A DNA stretch of 64,000 nt from Nepenthes gracilis (Eukaryota; Streptophyta; Magnoliopsida; Caryophyllales; Nepenthaceae). The stretch covers positions 4,417,556-4,481,555 of the forward strand of contig BSYO01000038.1 of assembly GCA_033239525.1 (NCBI GenBank), given 5' to 3'. This document shows positions 10,861 through 21,872 of the stretch, piece after piece. A program made the position numbers and the translations under genes. The notes under the pieces are model-generated. The model worked only from the letters and a program-made list of their open reading frames with translations, made no database searches and had not been told where the DNA came from. Position 1 is the first letter of the stretch. Each line of letters starts with the position of its first letter.

Positions 10861-11715
10861 AAACATTATAATTAATAAATTATCAAATGTAATTATAAAC
10901 TTATACATATTTAAAAGCCCATTTTCATTGAATTTTATTTTTTGGGTAACAAACTCCGAAAGATATATATTATTTTAACAAATAACAAATCCTTCACCTT
11001 ATTCCTCTAAATATTGTAGTTTGAGCGATCCAAACAAATTATTTTTTTCCATTCCCCATTTGTTCAACCAAGTTTTAATACAATAACAATATTGTATATC
11101 TTATATCACTTGTTGGGTTTTGAACCCATGAGTAGATAAAACAATAATACGTAATAAATAATTACAATCACAAATAATGAGACATATAAAATTTTACGTA
11201 AAAAACTCTTTTGAAAATAAAGAGAAAAACTATGAGATTATGCGTTTAAATAATATCCACTAAGTAGTTAATTTCGATGGTTAAAACCTTCAATAAATAT
11301 AAGAGTACAACACACTAAATAAATAAGTTTGTGTAATAAAGAGTGTAAGATGAGAAAAAAGAAAAATAATTGGTGAAATGTCCTTCCAAATATTGAAAAT
11401 AACATACCCAGTGTTAACTGAAAAAAAAATATACAATTTGCAGCCAAATGGAAAGCAAGTATTCCACTTCTGTCTGTTTTATCTTTTTTTTTATTTTTTT
11501 CACTGTGATAATGCTCAATAATTTAAAAATCATAATAAATATCCCTAAAATTGCATATTAGTAATTTTCTCTCAAGAGCGACGCATGAGTACTCATAAGG
11601 CATGCATCAGATGTCTCTATTTTGGACAAAATATATATGGGTGTTTTTCAGACACCTATCAAGCATCTCTATTATAGACAAATGGTACACACACTAGGAT
11701 CAGTCGCCTATAAGC
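10861..11715. other. AT-rich sequence, nothing recognised
   Basis: No coding signal or clear repeat boundary. A short direct repeat (catctctatt with gacaaa) occurs near 11607 and 11668. It may be the decayed 5' end of the copia fragment plus unique DNA. Confidence 0.5.
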
Positions 11716-12723
11716 CACAACTTAATAATTTTTTCTGATCTGGCCAAGATCCAAACCGTTTCGGGTGTACTACTGGAAGATATATCAAGCAGATGTGGGA
11801 CTCACAAATGAGTGACCTACAATTCAGCAATATAATTATGTATCAACCTATAATTCAACAGTTTAAACTTTCAGGTTAAACTATGACATATGTGAATAAA
11901 TTCTCCATGTATTTATAAAAATTGTACAGTATAAAACATCTTTGAGTACTTTTCAGATTTTATTAGATTATGAATCAACTTAAGAGATTGTATGATATTT
12001 TGGGTTGGATGCATTATGCTTACAACAGCAGTGTTGAAGATTAAGCTTGGGCCATAGCTTACGAAACATAAGGCGAAGAAATTCAACAGTTAGAAAATTC
12101 AATGAAGTCAGTCATAGAAGAGGTGGGAAGGGGTCATAGATTTTGGATATGGTTGTTCTATTTTTTAAAAAAATAAAAAAATATTTTTTAAATTTAAACC
12201 ATTTATTTTTAAATAAATTATTATAATTTAACTATTTTTTAAAAAAATTAAAAAATTAATCAAAATTAATTATTAAATTATAATTATTTACTTAAAAGTA
12301 GACAATTTTAATATAAATAATAATCTTATATATTTTTTAAGAGGTGGATGCTCCATCGGTCCATAGATTTCACCGACTATTCTATTGTCCATAATAATAG
12401 CCCCAAATTGTCCAATTTTGTTATCATCTTTTTAAATAGAAGGATATTCTATACTTATAACCAATGAAATTTATCCTTATATTAAAAAAAAAAGTTAATA
12501 TAAAAATAAAATTATTTTAATATTTAATATTTATTATTTTTAAAATAATCATTAATGGTACGATGGAACCTCCATTTTTGAACGACCACGACAAACTCCC
12601 ATAGTCGATATTTGCTTGGTCTTGACGGCAGGAAAAATCAAAACCCCCGACATATTTGGTGGAAAACTTAGGATTCAAATTTCATGCGAACGCAGTCACC
12701 GAGTATCAATTTTACCACACACC

Positions 12724-12754
<31 letters not shown>

Positions 12755-12821
12755 TTTGAGGTCTCTATCTTTTTTAAATAGTTGTTAATTTAACACTTAT
12801 TCAATTAATATTGGACGATTA
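11716..12821. repeat. Segmental duplication copy A, left part
   Basis: Matches 47877-49625 over its full length once the 620-bp insertion of copy B is removed. Shared runs include acttaataatt, ggtgtactactggaagatat and gaaatttatccttatat. The match starts sharply at 11716/47877 and continues after element X at 19966-20192. The A copy is about 1.33 kb and the B copy 1.35 kb without insertions. It is non-coding and AT-rich. A 28-base A run at 12724-12751 stands where copy B has an AC microsatellite. Confidence 0.88.
12724..12751 (+). repeat. Poly(A) tract
   Basis: An uninterrupted run of 28 A. The matching site in copy B (49508-49545) is an AC dinucleotide repeat. Confidence 0.95.
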
Positions 12822-14313
12822 TGATGGATCCAGTAACCATGGGCCAAATGGGCCAGGCTCCGTAGTAAGCCCATAATCCAACATACTTTCTTCAAAATAA
12901 AAGTCCCACATTACTTTTGGAAAAATAGTGTATATGCAAATCCCACTATAAAAACAAGCACCCTCAAGCATTGAGGGACAAGCGGGAGAAGCTCAAAGAA
13001 GCTCCATAAGGCTCCATATGGATCAGAGAAGGGCATAGCCATTGTTAGCCAATCTCCAACGAGAGTAGACTGACGGCCAGGAGACCCTCGGCTCTTCTCT
13101 CATCCAGGAGGCTCCTTGGCTCATTGCTCGTCCGAGGCCCTCGGCCACCCTCCAGTCCTTGAGGGTTTCAATCCTTCTCTCGTTTGGAGGCCATCAGCCC
13201 TCCGCTGCCTGGAGGCAATAGCGGCCTTCCGCCGCCAGGAGACTCTCAGCCCTCCTCCAATCCTGAAGCCGTTGGCCTTCTGCCACCGAGAGACTCTCAG
13301 CCCCCTCTAGTCCGGAGCCCTCAGCCCTTCACCATCAGGGGCTATCAGCCCTCCTCCTGTCCGAAGGCCATCGGCCCTCAGTCGGCTAGGAGGCCTTTAG
13401 CCCTCCGCTCGTTTGGAGGCTGCCAGCCCTCCTCTCGTTAGGATGCCCTCAACCTTCCTCCTTCCATGAGGCACGGAGACCCTCAGCCCTCCATCCAGGA
13501 GGCACGGAGGCCATCGACTCTCCGCCACCAGGAGGCCCTCAGCCCTCCGCCTTGGAGTCACGATCCCTCTATCCTGGAGTCAGAAGCTCGTAGTCCAAGA
13601 GTTAACTCTCCACTCATGCAACTAGAACGCTGACTTACTAGTGCAACTTAGTCCTTCTCCTAAAAGTCGGCCTCCATGGTCGCAACTCTAAATCGTCCCT
13701 TTGCCATGCGCACCCATAAGCCGCCCCTCTGCCGAGCGCACCTCTAAGCCGCCCTCCGTGGGCGCACCCCTAAGCCATCCTCCACGGGCACAACGATAAG
13801 CCGCCCATCTACCGGGCGCATCTATAAGCCGCTCCTCTGTCGAGCGTACTTATAAATCGCCCTCCGCGGGCGCACATCTAAGTCGCATCTTTGCCGGGCG
13901 CACCTCCAAACCACCTTTCACGGGCGCAATTATAAGCCACCCCTCGCCGGGCGCACCTCCAAGCCGCCCTCCGCGGGCGTATAGGTAAGCCGCCCCTCTG
14001 TTGGGTGCATTCACGAAGCTCAAGCCTCTAAATACATCCCTCTCACACTCCTCTCATCACTGCATCTTTGCATTCTCACCACGTTTACCTTTAAACGTGC
14101 ATTTCTCCGTTTATTGCGAAAGATATCTAACTTGAGCGTCGAAGTATCAACGGGGGATAGCCCCCCGTTGTCCTCTGACCTCTTATTTGTGGTTCGTGTT
14201 GTGCAGGTTCTTGGTTATCAGTGATGGAGACCGGACCCAATCCAGATTGTCCCACAATGAAAGATTAGAAGGCTCCCTAATCCTTACAACAATCAAGGGC
14301 CCGGGATGCAACA
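12822..14313 (+). repeat. 5' LTR of X (1492 bp)
   Basis: TATA box ACTATAAAAAC at about 12945-12955. Next comes a GC-rich region (13090-13570) of imperfect ~30-bp GAGGCC...CTCAGCCCTCC units, then a second array (13666-14011) of AAGCCGCCC-type units, then an R-U5-like end. Confidence 0.9.
13666..14011 (+). repeat. LTR minisatellite of X, short allele
   Basis: Tandem ~26-30-bp units of the form cctctaagccgccc followed by tccgcgggcgca or tctgccgggcgca. The array spans about 345 bp here against about 795 bp in the 3' LTR. Confidence 0.88.
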
Positions 14314-14314
14314 C

Positions 14315-14329
14315 TAGCTCCGTCTGTGG
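14315..14329 (+). promoter_or_regulatory. Primer binding site of X
   Basis: TAGCTCCGTCTGTGG lies one base after the LTR end. It matches element 1's TGGCACTGTCTGTGG at 12 of 15 positions. Confidence 0.6.
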
Positions 14330-14949
14330 AAAACGCGACAAAAAGTCTGGCGTAATCTCTCAACACTCAATCTCTTATGCAAAATAAACACGGTCAATAC
14401 CAGTGCTCCAGCCAGCACGTCCGCTAAAGATATCACCTCCCACGACAGCGACCCCTCATCGGGTAGCCATGCCAATAGGTGATTGACACCATATGTACAA
14501 GTGCCTAGCACTCAGTAGAACACCCTCTTCCTGACCGACTGCATCCGTCAGACGATATAACACTGGGGACTTTGTCGATCGACTTTCAAGCGATCTGAGA
14601 AAGTCAACATCCTCAGATGATCAATTGACCTGATGACCTCAGGACCCAGGTGGCCCCCAATACCTATCTCATCAGCCCAATGACCTCGGTATTTAAGAGT
14701 ATCCAAGCGACAGGGCCCACTCTCGGAGAAGTGATCGATCCAATTCCAAGGAGCCAGGCCAAAGGGGCCAGGCCGGGTAGCAAAGCTTCCTTCAAAACTT
14801 AAGCTTTGCTTCCGTCCTTTGCTCTTCAACTAAATAGAGCGTCTCAGAGCCCTATAAGACGCAAAAGCTCTCCGGCACTCTGTCTCTCATTCAGCCAGCC
14901 TGTACTAGTTTTCATACTGAGGAGCATTCTAGCATTCCAATCGAATTGA

Positions 14950-15310
14950 GGAGCATTCTGGCTCTCCAGCCAGTCACCTTTGTTGCCAGATCTTCTTTGG
15001 CCTGTTGGAGCTCTCGCCGCCAAATCTTCTCTGGCCTGCTGGAGCTCTCACCGCCAGATCTCTCTAGCCTGCCGGAACTCATCAGTTGATCTTCTCTAGC
15101 CTGCCATAGCTCTTCGCCGTCAAATCTTCTCTGGCCTACCAGAGCTCTTCGCCGCCAGATCTTCATCGGCCTGTCGGAGCTCCTCGCCATAAATCTCTCT
15201 GTCCTCCCAGAACTCATCGCTAGATCTTCTCTGGCCAACTGTAGCTCTTAGCCAAATCTTCTCTGGTCTGCATGAGCGCTCGCCACCAGATCTTCTCCGG
15301 CGTGATCTTC
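14950..15310 (+). repeat. Internal tandem repeat of X (TCTTCTCTGGCCTGC unit)
   Basis: About nine imperfect ~35-40-bp copies of a unit reading tcttctctggcctgccggag then ctcttcgccgccaga. Open frames across it are by-products of the repeat. Confidence 0.8.
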
Positions 15311-15839
15311 ACCACACAGTATCACTACAGTCAGTAGGCTGATCCCGCTGTCACCTGTTGCACGGCAGCAGACCCTACAAAAGTTATGGCAAAACTTTCA
15401 ATGGGGGCTCGATGTGCTCGACCCACCACCCATTGCACCACAAAAAATATCATCTAGCCCAGCGCTGCACTGGTCCGAGTTACCTGAGGCAGTATCAGCC
15501 AACAACAAGACCCGAATCACTGGTCAACAGGCTTCCTAGTGCGGCAATAGTATGCTACACAACCAATTTATGGCACAAGACCAAATCCTACGGAGCATAG
15601 GGGCCATAAGCCGAGGCGCCAACCGAAGTGCCCCTGACGACCCTCCAAGTGATGCACGCTAGCCATACACTTGATACGGTGAGCCGATTACAAACGCACA
15701 ACTCATGCGCCGACGACGATCCCATGCCGAATCCAAGTAAGTCTTGCATACTTCATACTACTTGCTTAAATCATATTTTCGTTAATAGGATAGAAATATT
15801 ATCTGCTCATATGAGTAATTACATAACATAGCATAAAAT

Positions 15840-16110
15840 CATGCAACCTAGACTGCCCCTAAGTCGGGCGGGTTTTTACCCCTCGTAACTAAACCATTGT
15901 CATCTAGGCAGCCCATGAGTGGTGTAACTAAATCCGGGTTATCCAAGCGGCTCACGAGCAGTCGAATTAAACCCTGGTCATCCAGTGGTCCGTAAGGGGT
16001 TAAATTAAACCTTGGTCATCCAAGCGGCCCATGAGTGGTCGAATTAAACCCTAGTCATCTAGGCGGCCTATAAGCAGTCGAATTAAACCTTAGTCCCATC
16101 ACCGAGCGGC
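15840..16110 (+). repeat. Spacer tandem repeat of X, shared with the gypsy family
   Basis: About five copies of the ggtcatccaagcggcccat / gagcggtcgaattaaaccct unit. The flanking motif (cctaaactgcccctaagt type before, aaccttacggggctt after) is the same as at 5893-6120 of element 1. Confidence 0.82.
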
Positions 16111-16859
16111 CCATCTTTGGTCAAACTCAAAACCTTACGGGGCTTTTTAGCATGCATGCGATGACCTCCTCCCGAAGGAGAGAGCACCATCAGTCAGCAA
16201 CCGTCGGCGAATTAGGACCAGACGCATGAGAGTTACGATGTCCTCAAGAAGGACTAAGCATTGACGGTACATGCGGGTGACAGCCTAGGCTAGCAAAGAC
16301 TGATAACGATAGCTTCCAAGCATAGCCGGCAACCTCATCTTCTTAGTGCCACGACAGGGGTGAGCGCAACCAACCAGACGTGTTCGTCCAAGGCCAGAAG
16401 GCTTAGATGACAACCGCGTCTCCTCAAGGCCACGACTTCCCTTCACGGGAATGATTAGGATCCAGCAAAAATTATCACCAGTAGCCATGACACTCCACTA
16501 GAAAGCAAAGTGGCATCCTCGAAGAGGGAGTCACAGAGATCGGGATCCCAGGCTTGGCCGTGGTCACAATATCGACCCATTTGCTCGACCTAAGAGTCAA
16601 AGGATCCCCGGTTTCACCAACTGAGCTTCCTGGGGGCTCCTCACTCCTAGTCCCATTGGCTGACTCGCCAACGGCAAGAGCCCTTCCAAGGAGCGCAAGG
16701 TGCATTTGATTGCTATAGCTTGAACGATCAACTATCTTAAGGTAAGTCACCTCCCGACCTCTCGAAGCGTGTCCTTACATTGAGAAGATCTGATCTCGAG
16801 CCTGAGATCTTCCCACTGCGTGCTTCTGGGTCTTTCCTGAGATTGGAAAGGCTCATAAC

Positions 16860-17800
16860 GGATCCGGTCAACAAGGATTTTCAGATCTGAACTGCTCTTC
16901 GGATTCGAGCACTTTGCCGATCAACGGATCTGGCCAACAAAGATTTTCGGCTCTGAAATGCTCTCCGGATTCGAGCACTTCGCCGGTCAACATATCCGGT
17001 CACTAAAGATTCCGGCTCTAAACTACTCTCCGGATTCGAGCAGTTCGCAAGTCAACAAAGATTTTTCGCTTTGAATTGCTTTCAGATTCGAGCACTTCGC
17101 TGGTCAACTTTTTCGATCAACAAAGATTTTCGGCTCTGAACTACTCTCTGGATTTGAGCACTTCGTCGGTCAATGGATCATGTCAACAAAGATTTTTTGC
17201 TCTAAACTGCTCTCCGGATTCGAGCACTTTGTCGGTCAACTTTTTTGGTCAACAAAGATTTTCGGCTCTGAACTGCTCTCTAGACTTCGAGCACTTCGCC
17301 GGTCAACGGATCCAATCAACAAAATTTTCGGCTCTGAACTACTCTCTGAATTCGAGCACTTTGCCGGTCAACTTTTTCAATCAACAAAAATTTTTGGCTC
17401 TGAACTGCTCTTTAGATTCGAGCACTTCACTGGCCAACGGTTTTGGTCAATGAAGATTTTCAACTCTGAACTGCTCTCCGGATTTGAGCACTTTGTCGAT
17501 CAATAGATCCGGTCAACAAAGATGCTCTACTCCGAACTGCTCTCCGAATTCGAGCACTTCAACGGATCCGATCAACAAGATTCTTTGCTCCGAACTACTC
17601 TCCGTATTCGAGCGCTTTGGTCAACGAAACCAGTTAACAAAGATTTTTAGCTATGCACTACCCATCAAATTCAAGCACTTTGGTTACCAAATCCAGTTAA
17701 CCAGCTTTTTTGACTCTGCACTTCTCTCCAGATTCGAGGGCATTGGTCAACAAAATCGGATAACCATATTTTCAGCTCTATTTCGCTCTCCGGATCAAGT
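16860..17800 (+). repeat. Expanded GGTCAAC tandem array of X
   Basis: Roughly fourteen ~65-bp units. Each holds gattttcggctctgaactgc, then tctccggattcgagcacttc, then GCCGGTCAAC and a second GGTCAACAA. The unit is related to the four-copy array before the PPT of element 1. Two long open frames run through it but show only repeat-derived peptides. Confidence 0.85.
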
Positions 17801-17960
17801 GATGCAGTCAACTAAGGTAGTCAACCATCAATCTGGTTTCATCCACTCTCCAGAGTCAAACTTTCCTGTCAATGAAACCATGTCTGACTTGAGGGGACAG
17901 CATGACCAGTCTCATCCCATCGTGAATACGTCGGAGGCCAAAAATTTGGTCCACCGGTAT

Positions 17961-17970
17961 GGAGGGCTAG
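17961..17970 (+). promoter_or_regulatory. Polypurine tract of X
   Basis: GGAGGGCTAG directly before the 3' LTR start TGATGA. Confidence 0.6.
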
Positions 17971-19960
17971 TGATGAGTCCAATAACCATGGGTCTAATGG
18001 GCCAAGCCCCGTAGTAAGCCCACAATCCAACGAACTTCCTTCAAAATAAAAGTTCCACATTACTTTTAGAAAAACAGTGCATCTGCAAATCCCACTATAA
18101 AAGCAAGCACCCTCAAGTATTGAAGGACAAGTGAAAGAAGCTCAAAGAAGCTCCATAAGGCTCCATATGGCTCGGAGAAGGGCATTGTCATTGCTAGCTA
18201 ATCTCCAACGAGAGTAGACTGGCAGCCAGGAGACCCTCGCCCCTCCTCTCATCCAGGAGGCCCCTTGGCTCTCCGCTCGTTCGAGGCCCCTCAACCACCT
18301 CCAGTCCTTGAGGCTTTTAGTCCTCCTCTCGTTTGGAGGCCATCAACTTTCCACTGCCTGGAAGCCATTAGTGGCCTTCTACCGCCAGGAGACTCTCAGC
18401 CCTCCTCTAGTCCTGAGGCCCTCGGCCTTCCACCGCCCAGAGGCTCTCAGCCCTCCTCCAATCCAGAAGCCCTCAACCCTCCGCCGTCAGGGGCTATCAG
18501 CCCTCCTCCCGTTCGGAGGCCATCGGCCCTCCGCCGGCTAGGAGGCCTTCAGCCCTCCGCCCGTCTGGAGGCCACCAGCCCTCCTTCTAAGAGGCACGGA
18601 GACCCTCATACCTCCATCCGGGAGGCATGGAGCTCTCCTCCTTCCAGGAGGCACGGAGGTCATCGACTCTCCGCCACTAGGAGGCTCTCAACCTCCTCCC
18701 CGTCCAGAAGCTCTCAACCCTCCGCAGTCCAGAGGCCCTTATCCCCACGTCTTGGAGTCACGATCCCTCCATCCTGGAGTCAGGAGCTCGCAATCCAAGA
18801 GTTAACTCTCCGCTCAGGTAACTAGAACGTTGACTTACTAGTGCAACTTAGTCCTTCTCCTCAAAGTCGCCCTCCGCGAGCGCAGCTATAAGCCGCCTTT
18901 CTGTCGGGTACACCTATAAGCCACCCCTCTACCGGGCGCACCTATAAGCCACCCCTCTACCGATAAGCCACCCTCCGTGGGTGCGACTCTAAGCCGCCAT
19001 CTTCCAGGTGCACCCTTAAGCTGCCCCTCTGCCAGGCGCACCTCTAAGCCGTCTTCTACGGGCACACTTCTAGGCTGTCCTCTACAGGCGCAACTATAAA
19101 CTGCCCCTTTCCCGGGCGCACCTCTAAGCTACCCTCCGTGGGCGCACCTCTAAGCCGCCCTCCGTGGAGCACCTCGAAGTCGTCCTCCACGGGCGCACTT
19201 CTAAGTCGTCCTCTACGGGCACAACTATAAGTCACCCCTCTGCCGGGTGCACCTATAAGCGGCTCCTCTGCCGAGCGTACCTCTAAGTCGCCCTCCGCGG
19301 GCACACCTCTAAGCCGCACCTTTTCTGGGTGCACCGCCAAACCACCTTCCACGGATGCACCTATAAGCCGCCCCTCTGCCAGGCGCATCTATAAGCCGCC
19401 CCTCTGTTAGGCGCATCTCCAAGCAGCACTCCAAAAGTGCACCTATAAGCCGCCCCTCATCCGGGAGCACCTATAAGCCGTCCCTCAGCCGGGCACACAT
19501 CCAAGCCACCCACCACGGGCGCACCTCCAAGCCGCCCACCACGGGCGCACCTATAAGCCGCCCCTCTGCCGGGCGCACCTCCAAGTTGCCCTCCACCAGC
19601 GCACCTCTAAGCCGCCCTCCGCAGGTGTAGAGGTAAGCCGCCCCTCTGCTGGGCGCATTCACGGAGCTCAAGCCTCTAAATACATCCCTCCCACACTCCC
19701 CTCATCGCTACATCTTTGTATTCTCACCACGTTTACCTTTAAACGTGCATTCTTCCGTTTATTATGAAAGATATCTTACTTGAGCGTCGGAGTGTCAATG
19801 GGGGATAGCCCCCCGTTGTCCTCTGACTTCTTGATTGTGGTTCATATTGTACAGGTTCTTAGTTATCAGTGATGGAGATCGGACCCGATCCAGATCGACC
19901 TGCAACGGAATATTGGAAGCTCCCTAATCCGTACAATAATCAGGGACTCGGGACGCAACA
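17971..19960 (+). repeat. 3' LTR of X (1990 bp)
   Basis: Matches the 5' LTR in its U3 start, in the TATA box (ACTATAAAAGC near 18094-18104) and over its last ~300 bp. It is about 500 bp longer, nearly all of it from the longer AAGCCGCCC array at 18866-19660. Confidence 0.9.
18866..19660 (+). repeat. LTR minisatellite of X, long allele
   Basis: Same unit as 13666-14011, with about twice the copy number. Minus-strand open frames through it are repeat artefacts. Confidence 0.88.
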
Positions 19961-19965
19961 GGTTA

Positions 19966-20192
19966 AAATCTTTCTTTAAAAAATAAGTAGCTTTTATTTT
20001 TTAAAAAATTAAAAAATAATATAATTATTTGATCAAAATCAGACAACTATAATTAAAAAATTAAACTAACCCATCTTTTAGATTGACATATATATATAAT
20101 AAAGTGTGTTCGTCCTTTTACAAATGATATTGATGTAAAATCTTTTAAAATAATTTTTGAAAATTTTTAAAATGGTTCCTTTTTTGGATATT
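19966..20192. repeat. Segmental duplication copy A, right part
   Basis: Continues the copy A/B match: ttaaaatctttctttaaa to ttccttttttggatatt, equal to 49626-49858. It ends at the LTR of element 2 exactly where copy B ends at the LTR of element 3. Confidence 0.88.
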
Positions 20193-21187
20193 TGATGCAT
20201 GCTGGATCAAAATTTGAAGAGATTCGTGTTGCGTGGTTCACTGGATTCTAGTCTCTGTTCGCTTAGCTTTGCATCTTGCACACCACAATTTCAAATAAGA
20301 GGTCATGTGACAGCAGGATTTAATCCCAACAAAAATATTTTGACGCTCGAATCAATAATTGACCTTCTAAAATGAGAAGTTAGATGCAGTATGAATGCTG
20401 ATGAGTATTTGTGTAGATGGGAACGCACTCGTGGGGTGAGTGACTTATGTGATTGCTCGTGAGAAATAGAGTTTCTCAATCCAAAGTTCGCTGGGAACTA
20501 ATAGCTGAGAGAGAGAGAGAGCGCTTGTTGGCTCGAGTGGGTTAGAGAACTTCTGAGAGTTTTAGATTGCTTGAAGGCTTTTTGCAGGCGTTTGAGTATG
20601 TATTCGAGAGCGTGCCTTTGAAGGGAACTTCCATAGCCATTTATAGCCATGGCCTTGAGTTGCCTTCCTTACACAGAAAGGTTGGATTCCCGTGCTCTGC
20701 TAAAGATTGTTGTCATCCATGGCGCAGATGTGAGCGCTTTTCCGACTGTAACAGTCGAAGAAATTAATCTCCTTCCTTCTGTATTTGGTAACTGCTAGGG
20801 TTTCTAATAGATAGCGCATAGATTCTAGGTCTTTCTCCCGGGATGTGTACTGATTTTGAAGATGACCGTTATAGTAGAGCTTGCCTTCTTAGAGATACAA
20901 AAAATTAGGGCAGATGGCGGTTGTGGCTTTGAGATGGACATGCGGACCAATTACTGCTTGGGCCATGTGCATCCTGGACCCAACCGATCTACTAGCTACC
21001 TCTCTCCGGTCAACGAAAGCGTTGACCATTTTAGGCTTTAATGGGCCGTCCTATTCTTGAGCCTCTACCGGTCTACTTGCTCTTCATTCGGTCAACGGTA
21101 GCGTTGACCAACTAGGCAAAATTGGACCGTTGTGGATCTCGGCCGTTTTCTCCTTCATGGGCCAGCTCATTATTGGCATACCCATCA
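20193..21187 (-). repeat. 3' LTR of element 2 (995 bp)
   Basis: Reverse complement of 8951-9933 with scattered differences. A reverse TATA-like box lies near 20634-20650. Confidence 0.93.
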
Positions 21188-21339
21188 CTAGCTCCTCATG
21201 TTGGTGGTCTGGGACTCCGGCCTCTAGCATATTCATGATGGGACGTTCCTGGCTGGGCAACTTGCTCGAGTCAGTTTGAAATTAGTAATGGCACTTGGTC
21301 TGCTGATCGCGTCGCTTGCGGCTGTTGACCACAACACCA

Positions 21340-21600
21340 AGATTCGGAGAATTAATGTAGAAGAAACGTTGACCGGATTAATTGACCGTTCTGGTTAGAA
21401 TCTGGAGAACTCAGTAGGAAAAAAAGTATTGACTAGATTCGTTGACCGTTCTCGTCAGAATCCAAAGAACTAAGCATGAAGAGCAGCGTTGACCAGATCG
21501 TTGACTGTTCTGGCCAAAATCTGGAGAACTTGAAAGGAAAGCAGTGTTGACCGAATTCGCTGACCGTTCTGTTTAAAATTCGGAGGACTTGTAGGAATTG
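21340..21600 (-). repeat. Pre-PPT tandem repeats of element 2
   Basis: About four units with GTTGACC and ctggccaaaatctggagaac, the reverse complement of the array at 8530-8790. Confidence 0.7.
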
Positions 21601-21872
21601 AAATGACCTGCCATCATGACACCGGACTGTCAGACGAAAAGTTTGCCACGTGTCAACACACCATGAATTTACAATCCTGGTAAGTAATTCTACAGGAGAT
21701 CTAATTCAACTGAACCTTTTTTGTTGTGACACGTGTCCAACATAATGAGTGTGCTTTTTCGAGGCGTTGCCTTGCTATCAATTGCGTGCCCTTACAAAAA
21801 CCAGTTCGTCTGTTCAACTTTTTCACGGTGAAAGTTTTCTAAGTCTCTACTACTCTTCTTACCTTTGTTTTC

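Larger units (their letters stand above)
12822..19960 (+). mobile_element. Non-autonomous LTR retrotransposon X
   Basis: LTRs at 12822-14313 and 17971-19960 both start TGATG and end GCAACA. The flanks GATTA (12817-12821) and GGTTA (19961-19965) form a 5-bp target duplication with one change. The empty site in copy B reads AGTTA at the same position. A PBS-like TAGCTCCGTCTGTGG follows the left LTR and the PPT GGAGGGCTAG precedes the right LTR, so the element is on the + strand. The internal 3.66 kb has no gag, pol or aORF. It does keep the spacer tandem repeat and the GGTCAAC repeats of the element 1 family in the same order. I infer a deletion derivative mobilised in trans. Confidence 0.88.

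Noticed and set aside
14912..15238. Minus-strand frame of 108 codons with RPEKIW-like repeats
   Set aside because: Product of the TCTTCTCTGGCCTGC tandem repeat inside X.
17076..18014. Two plus-strand open frames of 125 and 176 codons with repeating Ser/Thr/Leu peptides
   Set aside because: They run through the ~65-bp GGTCAAC tandem array and exist only because the unit lacks stops in those frames. The second also runs into the LTR.
18265..18825. Open frame of 186 codons, Pro/Ser-rich
   Set aside because: Lies in the GC-rich repeats of the X 3' LTR. The 5' LTR has only shorter frames at 13116-13441, so there is no conservation as a protein.
19056..19671. Minus-strand frames with Gly/Val/Glu/Arg repeats
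   Set aside because: By-product of the LTR minisatellite. The copy number differs between the two LTRs.
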